The notes under the pieces: model-generated
The model's input: only the letters and a program-made list of their open reading frames with translations
Database searches by the model: none
Told to the model about the DNA's origin: nothing
In this document: positions 38,359-47,709 of the stretch, piece by piece
How the letters are laid out: each line of letters begins with the position of its first letter
How positions within the stretch are numbered: position 1 is the first letter of the stretch
DNA from: Megaera sp965229545
GTDB taxonomy: Bacteria > Pseudomonadota > Alphaproteobacteria > Rickettsiales > Rickettsiaceae
NCBI GenBank assembly: GCA_965229545.1
Contig: OZ245887.1
Span: 1,519,097-1,583,096 of the forward strand
DNA: 64,000 bases
Direction: 5' to 3'
Position numbers and translations under genes: made by a program

Positions 38359-39730
38359 GAGTCAATCAATTTATTTTGTGTAAGTTGTTGTATTTTTTAA
38401 TTCCAGTAAATCATGCCTAAAATCCCCGCATAAAATTTCAAATTGATTCAATGCCAAAGACCAATTTTTAATCGGCATGGTCCATTTTTTGGCAGCATTT
38501 TTTAGAGCCAAAAATACGATTTTTAAAATAGACTTATCATCTGGAAAAACCCCTTTATTGTTGATGATTTTTCTGATTTGACGATTTATCGATTCTATCG
38601 CATTGGTAGTATAAATTACCCGCCTAATCTCATCAGGAAAAGCAAAAAGAGGAATAATCCCGCTCCAATTCCTTTGCCAAATATCAGAGATCACAGGATA
38701 TTTATTATCCCATTTAGCAGCAAACGATTTTAGCTCCAGATATCATATTTCTTCGCTGTTTGCAGTGTAAATCCTTTTAAGATCCGCTGTGACCGCTTTT
38801 AAATCCTTATAAGAAACATATTTTACAGAATTCCTCGCCATATGTACTATACAGAGTTGTACAATCGTATTAGGATAAATGCTATTTATGGCTTCAGGAA
38901 AGCCTTTTAATCCATCAACGCATGCTACATATATCTGTTTTATCCCTCTGTTCTTTAGCTCAGTTACAACCTGCATCCAAAACTTGGAACCTTCATTTTT
39001 ACCGACCCAGATCCCCAGTAATTCCTTTTTCCCTTCCATGTTAACACCTATTGCAAGATATACCGCTTTGTTAATTACTGTATGATTATCCCTTGCTTTT
39101 ACGTGTATGCAATCCAAATATAATGTTGGATATACATCGTCTAGGGACCTGTTTTGCCATGTAGTAACTTCTTCTATTACTCCGTCAGTGACAGTTGATA
39201 TAAGGTCCTTGGAAATATTGGTCTGGTATATCTCCTCTAAATGGCTATGTATCTCACTGACAGTCATCCCTCTTGCATATAGTGAAATCACTTTATCATC
39301 AAAACCACTAAATCTCCTAACTCCTTCAGGAATCAATTGAGGTTCAAATTCTCCTTCCCTGTCCCCTTGAAACATCTACGGTAATCTGATGACTGTCGTC
39401 ATCTATAATCGTTTTTTCATAACTGCCGTTGCGACGATTATTATCGCTCTTGATTATCTTACTATGTTTAGAATAACCTAGATCGTGCTCTAATTCACTT
39501 TCAAGAATTCTCTCTACTATTTGCTTTTTAAGTTTATTAAATAATCCACCCGCGACCAAATAATTCAGATGGATCTGCTTTTGATAGTAATTCTTCGACT
39601 AATTTAGTATTTATATCTACTGCTTTTTCTGCTAATTTTTTAGCCATTTTTTCCTCTGTATTTAAGTTGCTTTTTTATAGTATCTTCTACTATATCCTTT
39701 TGCAACTTACACAAACTATATGACAGACTC
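38359..39730 (-). mobile_element. IS256-family element, full length, minus strand
   Basis: The 1372-bp copy runs from GAGTCAATCAATTTATTTTG to the complement of the left end at 39730. It has cut into a gene whose last 37 codons remain at 39731-39843. Confidence 0.9.
38371..39646 (-). pseudogene. IS256-family transposase, frameshifted
   Basis: It starts at 39646. The shared break at LFGRG(GW) and the GGGG break at 39361-39367 are both present. A short insertion/stop occurs at about 38742 (EEI, where copy F continues EEIGYLEL). The long middle frame (39375 down to 38743) carries both catalytic Asp motifs, and the last frame carries NAIESINRQ and runs to 38371. It is the least damaged copy apart from the two shared lesions. 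Confidence 0.85.
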
Positions 39731-39843
39731 GTGCCAGTAGTAGTGTGCTTAGCACACCTACAATTCCCAGGAAATTAGTTTCCAGTAGAATTACTAAAGA
39801 AGTAAGTTTTAGTGGAGAAAATATAGAGGTTGAGGAATTTTAA
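39731..39843 (+). pseudogene. C-terminal remnant of an unknown protein
   Basis: Directly after the IS256 end, an open frame encodes SVLSTPTIPRKLVSSRITKE and VSFSGENIEVEEF, with a TAA at 39841-39843. It is Ser/Thr-rich and soluble. The rest of the gene is missing and no family is recognised. Confidence 0.4.
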
Positions 39844-39888
39844 CGAAGATCCCTAAACTGAAACCAGCCTAATTTGAGACTTTCCCTT

Positions 39889-41883
39889 CTATAGCTCATT
39901 AAAACATGGGTGGGTGATAATGCTCTTTACTATTTTCTCGGCAGTTAACCCAAAATGGTTGTATAAAACTTCTGCGGAAGCAGAAAGGCCGAACTGATCC
40001 ATACCAAAAAACATTCCATCTATACCAATAATTTTATGCCACCCTAAGCTCGATCCAGCTTCGATAGCAACTTTTAGCTTTGCACCGGCAACAAGTTCAT
40101 TTAGATACCCTCGACCTCTCTGATGCAAATTTTCAAAACAAGGAACAGATACAACTCTTACTGATTTACCATAAGATTTTTCTAATATTTCCGTGACTTC
40201 GAGGGCAATCGAAACTTCTGAACCCGAAGCAAAAATAACTATATTAGTATTTTTATTGTCTTTAGCTTCCGAAATAACATATGCGCCAAAAGCGCATATG
40301 TTATCTTGTCGCTTAGAACTTAAACTCAGCTGTTTTAGGTTTTGCCTTGAAAGTGCTAATATTGAAGGACCATCGAAATTTAAAGCTTCGATATAACACT
40401 CAAAAGTTTCTACAAAATCAGCAGGCCGAAAGACTTTTATATTTGGCATAGCTCTAAAAGAGGCTAGCTGTTCTATAGGTTGATGCGTCGGGCCATCTTC
40501 TCCGACACCTATCGAATCATGAGTCATTATATATATGACTTTAGCCCTCATAATGGCAGCTAGTCTAATTGAAGGCCGCATATAATCAGAAAAAACGAAA
40601 AATGTACCACCTATTGGTAAAAACCCTGAAAGGGCCAAGCCATTCATAATCGCTGCCATAGCATGTTCACGAACGCCGTAATGGATAAAGTTGCCAGAAA
40701 AATCTTGAGCATTTATAGCTTTATTATTTCCTCCAAAAACATTATTAGAAAGCGCTAGGTCAGCTGAGCCGCAAATAATTTTATCATTATGCTTGACCAA
40801 TTCCTGTAAAATTTTACCAGATGATACCCTAGTTGCCTCCATCTGGTTGTTAATTCCAAAACTTTCCAAATTAAGTGATGGACAATTAAGCTTGCCTACC
40901 CCTGCCAAATATTCTTTGTCTTTAGCATTTAAGTTAGCAAATTCGTGTTCCCACTTATCCAAAGATTCTTTATTTCTTTTACTTGCCTCCCGCCAAACGT
41001 TAAGTAAGCGATCCTCAATTTCAAAAGGTTTATTATCAAAAGAAATATTATTTTTTAAATATTTAATTTCGCTGCTGCCAAGAGGAGAACCGTGAGATTT
41101 TTCGCTTCCCGCTTTTAAATTCGCCCCTTTAGCTATAATAGTTTTACAAGCAATAAAATATGGTTTTTTAGACGTCTGCGCTCTCATAAGAGACTGAGTT
41201 ATTTGATCAAAATCATGACCATTTATTGACTCTACTTCAAAACCGAAAGCCTTAAATTTAGCTAATTGATCTTCAGATACCGTAAGACTTGTACTGCCGT
41301 CAATAGAGATACCATTATTGTCAAAAATCACTATCAAATTATTTAAATTTAAATGCCCCGCTAAAGATGCAGCCTCATAGGATACGCCCTCCATTAGGCA
41401 ACCATCTCCGACTATAGAATATACCTTATAGTTGCAAATATTTTGTCCAAGGCGTGCTTGATATTTCTTCTGCGCTATTGCCATACCAACAGAAGTTGCA
41501 AACCCCTGACCAAGGGGTCCGGTGGTAGTTTCAATAGCTTCGTATAAGTGACTTTCAGGATGGCCGGCAGCTTTTGAACCAAAAGTTCGCAGAGTTTTTA
41601 TCTCATTTAATGAGAAACCTTTAAACCCAGCAAGGTAGTAAAAAGCATAAAGAAGCATTGATCCATGACCAGCAGATAACACTAGCCTATCACGATTAAA
41701 CCACTTTGGCTGGTTTGGATTAAATTTTAAAAATTTAAAAGCAAGTACAGTCATAACGTCTGCCATACCAAGAGGCATACCCGGATGACCTGATTTTGCA
41801 GCCTCTATAGCATCAGTCGCTAAAATTCTTATACAGTTACTAAGGTCTTGTAAAAGTAACTTTTGATTTTTCTCTAACTTCAT
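39889..41883 (-). CDS. tkt: Transketolase
   Basis: This TPP-dependent enzyme of the non-oxidative pentose phosphate pathway moves two-carbon units between sugar phosphates. The 664 residues match E. coli TktA (663). Motifs are SGHPGMPLGMADVMTVL, GHGSMLLYAFYYLAG, TTGPLGQGFATSVGMA, the TPP site GDGCLMEGVSYEAASLAGH with IVIFDNN, the catalytic HYGVREHAMAAIMNGLALSG, and THDSIGVGEDGPTHQPIEQL. The frame is intact with normal local codon use. Most Rickettsia lack the pathway; it is reported from Torix Rickettsia and Megaira, so this gene helps place the organism. Confidence 0.97.
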   Translation of the reverse strand: MKLEKNQKLLLQDLSNCIRILATDAIEAAKSGHPGMPLGMADVMTVLAFKFLKFNPNQPKWFNRDRLVLSAGHGSMLLYAFYYLAGFKGFSLNEIKTLRTFGSKAAGHPESHLYEAIETTTGPLGQGFATSVGMAIAQKKYQARLGQNICNYKVYSIVGDGCLMEGVSYEAASLAGHLNLNNLIVIFDNNGISIDGSTSLTVSEDQLAKFKAFGFEVESINGHDFDQITQSLMRAQTSKKPYFIACKTIIAKGANLKAGSEKSHGSPLGSSEIKYLKNNISFDNKPFEIEDRLLNVWREASKRNKESLDKWEHEFANLNAKDKEYLAGVGKLNCPSLNLESFGINNQMEATRVSSGKILQELVKHNDKIICGSADLALSNNVFGGNNKAINAQDFSGNFIHYGVREHAMAAIMNGLALSGFLPIGGTFFVFSDYMRPSIRLAAIMRAKVIYIMTHDSIGVGEDGPTHQPIEQLASFRAMPNIKVFRPADFVETFECYIEALNFDGPSILALSRQNLKQLSLSSKRQDNICAFGAYVISEAKDNKNTNIVIFASGSEVSIALEVTEILEKSYGKSVRVVSVPCFENLHQRGRGYLNELVAGAKLKVAIEAGSSLGWHKIIGIDGMFFGMDQFGLSASAEVLYNHFGLTAEKIVKSIITHPCFNEL

Positions 41884-41946
41884 TATATTAATTACTTGAC
41901 CTGTAATAAGCTAAATTAGGCGCAATTCTAAAGTAAAATATTTAAT

Positions 41947-42825
41947 ATGACAACCATATTTTCAAAAGTTTCTAACTGGTTTAACACGATGTTTAATCAA
42001 TTATGGTGGTCTATATCTTCCTTTAGCTTTTATCAAAGAGTTATTTCGTCTTACGATGGTTACGGGGTAAAATACATACTAACTCTTTCTTTTGTTTCTT
42101 CGTTATTGTGTAGTATATATATATTAAGTTACATAGATAACATAAGGCAGTATTTTTCCTACGGTACCATATCCCAAGCTGTTGTGAATTTAGATCATAT
42201 ATTCTCTCAATTCCCTGAACTAAAATACGACGGAACTAAAATCTCTATTGAACAGTCTGAGCCTATATACATAAATAACATATATAACCGTCCTATAGTT
42301 GCCATAGATCCAGATAACAAAATATCAATATCGGATAAAGCTAAAATACCTATTTTACTAACAGGTAGAAAACTCTTCTTTTCCTCTAGTGACCTACAAA
42401 AAAATAACGTAAAAAATTTTGAGTTCGATTATAAGCAGATATTTGGTAATGAAGGACAAGTTATTACTCAAGAAACAATCAGAGTCTTACTAGAAAAGCT
42501 TCTTAGCAGTGCCCCCAAAGTTGTTATCTATGGGGTCTTCCCACTTATAGGGTTACTTATCTTCCTTAATACGTGCTTCGAAAAAACCTTCATTATTATA
42601 ATAATATATTTACTTGCAAATTTTATGTCTATAAAGCTTTCTATAAAAACTTGTATTAGGATTGCAATGTTTGCTAGTGGAGTTTTTGTTCTGTTACAAC
42701 CTATTACTCTTCTTATAGCCCCTATTTACGGAAATTTTATATGGATAATTCAAATTTGGGCAAATTTACTGATGATTCTCGGCATCTTAAAGTTCACTAA
42801 TCATAGCTTTTTTAAAAGTAACTAA
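41947..42825 (+). CDS. DUF1189-like inner membrane protein
   Basis: The 292-residue protein has one N-terminal membrane segment (YILTLSFVSSLLCSIYILSY), an extracytoplasmic region of about 130 residues (SIEQSEPIYINNIYNRPIVA), then four C-terminal segments from about residue 195. This layout and the opening Y-x-RV-x-SSYDGYGVKYIL fit DUF1189 proteins. The function is unknown. It is divergent from tkt with 63 bases between starts. Confidence 0.6.
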   Translation: MTTIFSKVSNWFNTMFNQLWWSISSFSFYQRVISSYDGYGVKYILTLSFVSSLLCSIYILSYIDNIRQYFSYGTISQAVVNLDHIFSQFPELKYDGTKISIEQSEPIYINNIYNRPIVAIDPDNKISISDKAKIPILLTGRKLFFSSSDLQKNNVKNFEFDYKQIFGNEGQVITQETIRVLLEKLLSSAPKVVIYGVFPLIGLLIFLNTCFEKTFIIIIIYLLANFMSIKLSIKTCIRIAMFASGVFVLLQPITLLIAPIYGNFIWIIQIWANLLMILGILKFTNHSFFKSN

Positions 42826-43757
42826 CCATTTATCAGTAACATAATATCCAGCGCTACTTATAAAAAATCATTAATTTTATAGTACTTACAAAGTTTGTTA
42901 ATACATAATTAACTAATTATATAATACCCCTAGTAATAATGAGCATGAATTATAAAGTTATTACTAATATATGGCAGAAAAATCAGATGGTGATCCTAAA
43001 TACACGAACCTTGGAGAAAGAGAACAATTCGATAGTTTTGATAGACTTCAAAAAGTAGATCAGAAAGATCTTAATGTTGATAAATTAAAAGCCCCTGATA
43101 AAGATTCCGACAGCGAAGAATTGCTAGCAACAAAGGAACGTACTCATTATGATAATATTAAAGAAGAATACGGTGCTGTTAAGTTTACAAATACCAACTT
43201 TCAACTGGATGATAATTATAAAATAGAACAACCGGATATCGCTCCAATTGAAGATTCTGTGAAATCAGCTTCGGCTGGAATTATAAAAACTGCAACTGGC
43301 TCATCGAACCAAATATTAGATTTTGAATTCAGAACAGCTGAGAATTTACAAACAGATAATCAAGCATCAAATATTGAGTACATTGAAGCAAAAATAGCTA
43401 ATACTTCAGAAAATCAGCTAGAACAAGGCCCTTTACCTGTTCCTATAACAGCTTCTAATACTGTTCCGGCTTCTAAACCAAGTACCGTAATATCACAAAA
43501 AGAGGGAGTTACAAATTCTACAAACAATTTTCAAGCTATTGAAGAAGAAAAACCGCTGATAACCACCCAACCTTCAACTAATCCTGAAACACCTACTCCT
43601 CCCACTGATAATGGAAATGCTAATGACCAATTCCTTGTTCAGTTACCAAATGGAAATTATAAACTAATTCCAGGCGCAGGATTTTCTTTAACTCTCGATT
43701 CAATATCTTCAGACACTATATATGATAACACATTTGGTCACTATTTTGCTGATATTA

Positions 43758-44916
43758 TTACTCTGGCCTTTAAATATTGAACGTTATATAGTAGCATAAG
43801 CTATTTCTTTCTTTTTCAAATAATTTTGAATTTTTATACCATTAAACTGAATTTGTGTTAAATAGGACCGTACATTAATTGTTAAATCTTTTACTGATTT
43901 TAGTACTCGAAAATTATTAGAGTTAGCTTTGACATCTTGGTTTACAAGTTCTTGTGGATTCATATCAGGACAATATGATGGTAAATAAAACAATTCTAGC
44001 TTGTCCTTATGTCTTTCTACATAAGCTTTTACCTTTTTACTGTGATGCACTCTATGATTATCTAATATCAAAAATATTTTCTGCTTAATTTGTCTGATCA
44101 GTCTACCTAAAAATTCAATACACTTTTTGCTGGTAAAATTATCTTCAAATACCATCCAGTTTATAAACCCTTGCGGACTAATAGCAGCTAGCATATTACA
44201 TTTAAATCTTGAACCACTTCTCTTGATTGCTGGGGTCTTGCCTTTAAGACCATATGTTTTACCTCGATTATCTGTTGATTGTATCCCCATTTCATCTCCC
44301 CAATAAATTCTAGCACTTTCTTTCATTGCACGAGACTTGATTTCTGGATATGTGACTGTTAACCATTCTTTTATCTTCTCTGGATTACGTTGATAGGCTG
44401 ATTTAATTGGTTTTTGAGACGTAAAATCCAATCTATTCATAATTTTTCTTATAGAACGCCTGTTCATAATTTTTCTTATAGAACGCCTGTTATACTGATA
44501 AAGGTAATTGGATTCTATATATTCTTGTATCACTTTACTATTCCATAACGTATAATCCATTCCCAATTCATCAGGTGTATGTGATAAAATTTTAGATTTT
44601 AATTCCTCTTCTTGATTTTTACTGATTTTAGATCCTGTTCCTACCTTTACTCCTCGCTTCTTATAGCGAAAGCTTTCTTCCTTATAAATTTTGTACTCTT
44701 TAAGATATTTCCATATAGAACTCCTAGAAAACCCAAAGGTAATAGATGCTTGTTTCTTGCTTATTCCATGTATAACTATTGCTTCCACTGCTTTCTTTCT
44801 TAATATCTTGAGATCGCTTGGTGATAATTTTTTATTAGACATTTTGTTATTACTCTTGATACAATATCATTATATCATTTCTCTAATGTTAGTTCAATAT
44901 TTAAAGGCCGGAGTAA
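43758..44916 (-). mobile_element. IS630-family insertion sequence, copy 6
   Basis: TA flanks lie at 43756-43757 and 44917-44918. At 1159 bp it is 27 bp longer than the other copies because of an internal tandem duplication. Removing it with one TA restores ADINGNPI, matching domain 2 of the host gene, so the insertion is simple. Confidence 0.95.
43784..44842 (-). CDS. IS630-family transposase, copy 6, with 9-residue duplication
   Basis: The frame is intact at 352 residues. The segment RRSIRKIMN is repeated in tandem (44439-44492 region), lengthening the linker between the DNA-binding and catalytic domains. Other changes are D in NRLDFTSQ, I in VIQEYI and I in GFINWM (shared with copy 7). Activity is uncertain. 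Confidence 0.93.
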   Translation of the reverse strand: MSNKKLSPSDLKILRKKAVEAIVIHGISKKQASITFGFSRSSIWKYLKEYKIYKEESFRYKKRGVKVGTGSKISKNQEEELKSKILSHTPDELGMDYTLWNSKVIQEYIESNYLYQYNRRSIRKIMNRRSIRKIMNRLDFTSQKPIKSAYQRNPEKIKEWLTVTYPEIKSRAMKESARIYWGDEMGIQSTDNRGKTYGLKGKTPAIKRSGSRFKCNMLAAISPQGFINWMVFEDNFTSKKCIEFLGRLIRQIKQKIFLILDNHRVHHSKKVKAYVERHKDKLELFYLPSYCPDMNPQELVNQDVKANSNNFRVLKSVKDLTINVRSYLTQIQFNGIKIQNYLKKKEIAYATI

Positions 44917-46700
44917 TAATGGTAATCCAATATCCGGAAGTATTGATTTTACCAATGTTAAACAAAGCCTTGGAGTTGGAGATGCAATAACTATCACCTA
45001 TGGGCCAAGAGATATTCCCCCAGGAGCTGTAACAATCGGATTTTTCATTATTCCAAATGGGGATCCATTGACCCCCCTTTTACCTGAAGGAGCTAAGGTT
45101 ACCTTTTCTTTAAGCGCTCAAGGCCAGTGGGTAGTTTTATTTACAACGGTATACCTATTAATGGTGAAGGTGCTCCTGTTTATTTTTCTGACCCAAACCT
45201 AAATTCCGATAATCAGTTTCAGCATAGTCAAAACGGTAATGGTCAGATCAGCTTTACAGATTTGTTTGGCGGAGTAGGTTCTGACGGTTATAACGATGTA
45301 GTTGTAAATACTCGGGCCACTTTATATACAGGGCCAAATACCGGCGGCGGTGATGGCAGTACAGGAACCGGCGGGGGTGATAATAACCATACCCCCTACG
45401 CTATTATCGAATGGCAACTATAGCCTAATTCCAGGGCAAGGGTTTTCATTAACTATTGATTCACTTGATTCTAATGCTGGTTATAACAATAGCTTTGGCC
45501 ATTATTTTGCTGATATTAATGGTAACCCAATATCAGGCAGCATTGATTTTACAAATGTTAAAAACAGCCTCGGGATTGGTGATACAATAACTAATTAATT
45601 ATGGTCCCGGAGATATTCCTCAGGGAGCAGTAACAATTGGTTTTTTTATTATTCCAAACGGAAATGCATTAAATCCCCTTTTACCAGAAGGAGCAAATGT
45701 TACTTTCTCATTAAATGATCAAGGACAATGGACGGCTAATTATAACGGCAATCCTATTAGTGGTGAAGGAGCACCTGCATATTTCTCTGATCCTAATTTG
45801 AACCCGGATGGTGGTGCTACTCATTCCAATAATAATGCAGGACAAATTAGCTTTGAAGATTTATTTGGTGGTAGTAGCGACGGCGATTATAACGATGTAG
45901 TCGTAAATGTCCAATTTACCTCTTATACAGGTCCCGACATAGGTCATGGGGGTAACAACACCGGTGACAAAAATGGTGATGGTGGTACAGGCACTGGTAG
46001 TGGTAATGGTGGAAAAGACGGCCACGACAACGGCCATGGTAACGATGACGACCGAAATGACGATAGCAACCCGGGCAATGGTGGCAGAAACAATAGCGAT
46101 GGTGGAAAGAATGGACGTGGAAATAACCGTAGTAACGATGAAAACGTCCGTGGTAATGATAACAGTAAAAACCTACACGATATTAATAGCGAAAAAGAAA
46201 ATAACAGCAGAGATTCTAATAGCCACGATAGCCGACCTGAAAGCGGCTCTGGTAAAAATGATAATAGCAACCCAACAGTAAATGATCACTCTCATCCGAC
46301 AGATACAAATATATCAGCGATGGATAGCCATAGCTGGACAGATATAGTATCCAAAGATTTCTGATGCAAGTAGTACCCCTTCTAATGCTAACTGGTTAGA
46401 ACAGGTTGATATTAAACATGAAACGGATATAGCAATCCATAATGATAAAGGTAAAGCTCAAGAACAAAATAATAATGAGGATGCCCACCATGAAGTTAAT
46501 GATGATAGTCTTAATAATGATGATAAACATTCCTCTAACTCTCATCATTTTTAACCCAAACAGTTTTAAAAAACTACAGAAAAGCTATCAGGATAAAATT
46601 AGGCAAAGAAGGAAGGATATTCGTAAAAATCTTCATTTAAAAATAGGAGAGGACCTTATAATGAAGGCTCTATGGCGAAACTTTATTTACAGAAGGAATT

Positions 46701-47308
46701 ATGAATCAAGTTGTTATAATCAACGGTCCATCTTGTGACGGCAAAACAACAATAGCAAAAGAACTCTGCAAGGTATCTGATAATAAATTTGTGCATTTAC
46801 AAATTTATAAAACAGACGAATTTTATGGCACGATTTTTCCTAAAGGATTTTTATTCGCAGCAAATGAGATCGGCACAGAGAATAACGATGATGGTTTTAA
46901 TTGTTTATTTAATAATAATCGTTTGGCACGTAGAAAGGTTGTTGCCTCTATATTGCTTTGAACAGCCAAAGAACTACTGAGTCAAAATTTTAACATTGTT
47001 ATTGATACAGCTCTAGATGGACCAGATGCAAAAGAACTGGCTCATATATGTACTTAGAATATCTGAAAGAATATCAAATCACATTTATCGGCATATATTG
47101 CCCTATCGGAGAGAGGTTAAAGAGGCTAAAAACTAGGAAAGATAATCTCTTTTTAACTAAAAATTTTATCAGAAATCAAACAGATAAATATGATGTTTTT
47201 GAATTATGCAGAGAATTTTATGATATTTGGTTTGATAGCTCTTTATTAAAGGCGCAAGAAATTGCATCAAATGATATTGCAGTACATCCTGCATCAGCAA
47301 AAAATTGA
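46701..47308 (+). pseudogene. Chloramphenicol phosphotransferase-like P-loop kinase, broken
   Basis: The start MNQVVIINGPSCDGKTTIAK contains a P-loop (GPSCDGKTT). FVHLQIYKTDEFYG follows, then a stop at 46961. The next frame reads AKELLSQNFNIVIDTALDGP, and the third (from 47048) FIGIYCPIGERLKRLKTRKD and ends with VFELCREFYDIWFD. The order hxxINGPSxxGKTT, DxxxxxxFxG, NxVIDxAL, GxxCPxxxLxxRxxxR is that of the CPT-like family (PF07931, from memory). At least two frameshifts are present. Many such kinases do not act on chloramphenicol, so no resistance should be inferred. Confidence 0.6.
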
Positions 47309-47708
47309 TGAACCAATTACGATACGCTCATCACAACTTTCTGATATTGAAGCAATGGTTTCATTATCCAAAGCTAAGCGGCTAGCCTACGAAAAAGCAC
47401 ATCCCCAGTTTTAGTGTTATGCAGGTGAATCCGGTGATAATTTTCAAAGGCAATGGTTTAAAGAACTGTTAGAGACTGAAAACTATTTGATGTTTACCGC
47501 AAAAAGTGTTACCCAAGAAATCCTCGGATTTGTAATTGGTAAGCTTATCTCTGCTCCAGGAGTGTATAATCCTGGTGATCTGACGTTGATAATTGATGAC
47601 TTCTGTGTTAGATCAGAAAACCTTTGGCTGTCAGTAGGACTTGAGTTAACCCACGCAATAAAATTTGCTGCTAAAAATAAAGGTGCAGTTCAAGTTGTTG
47701 TGGTATAG
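47301..47708 (+). pseudogene. GNAT-type acetyltransferase, nonsense-mutated and truncated
   Basis: The frame reads DEPITIRSSQLSDIEAMVSL and SKAKRLAYEKAHPQF, then a TAG at 47413-47415, probably from TGG. It resumes with YAGESGDNFQRQWFKELLE, EILGFVIGKLI, LIIDDFCVRSENLW and HAIKFAAKNKGAVQVVVV. The IxIRxxQxxDIEAM start, the FVIG strand and the DDFCV region fit GNAT N-acetyltransferases. The C-terminus is cut by IS256 at 47710. The substrate is unknown. It overlaps the end of the CPT-like gene in another frame. Confidence 0.65.
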
Positions 47709-47709
47709 A

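Larger units (their letters stand above)
42971..46554 (+). pseudogene. Large protein with two DUF4114-like domains and Gly/Asn/Asp-rich tail, split by IS630
   Basis: Residues 1-220 are acidic and low in hydrophobics, with no signal peptide (MAEKSDGDPKYTNLGEREQF). Domain 1 opens LIPGAGFSLTLDSISS and is cut by IS630 copy 6 at FGHYFADI. Beyond it come PISGSIDFTNVKQSLG, GAVTIGFFIIPNG, YFSDPNLNSDNQ and SDGYNDVVVN. Domain 2 repeats this (LIPGQGFSLTIDSLDS; FGHYFADINGNPISGSIDF; DGDYNDVVVNVQF). The FSDPxLNxD and D-x-DYNDVVV patterns are those of DUF4114, often calcium-binding surface proteins. The tail (45940-46554) is Gly/Asn/Asp/His-rich. Frameshifts occur near 45130, 45395, 45595 and 46345. It was probably a secreted or surface protein, about 800 residues when intact. 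Confidence 0.7.

Noticed and set aside
45944..46281. ORFs of over 100 residues on both strands in the Gly/Asn/Asp-rich tail
   Set aside because: GC-richer low-complexity coding DNA opens all frames; the Leu/Pro/Ser-rich antisense and Met/Thr-rich frames have no natural protein pattern.
46442..46738. 98-residue Met/Ile-rich ORF after the DUF4114-like gene
   Set aside because: Its first part is the shifted frame of the hydrophilic Asn/Asp/His-rich tail, and its end overlaps the CPT-like start.
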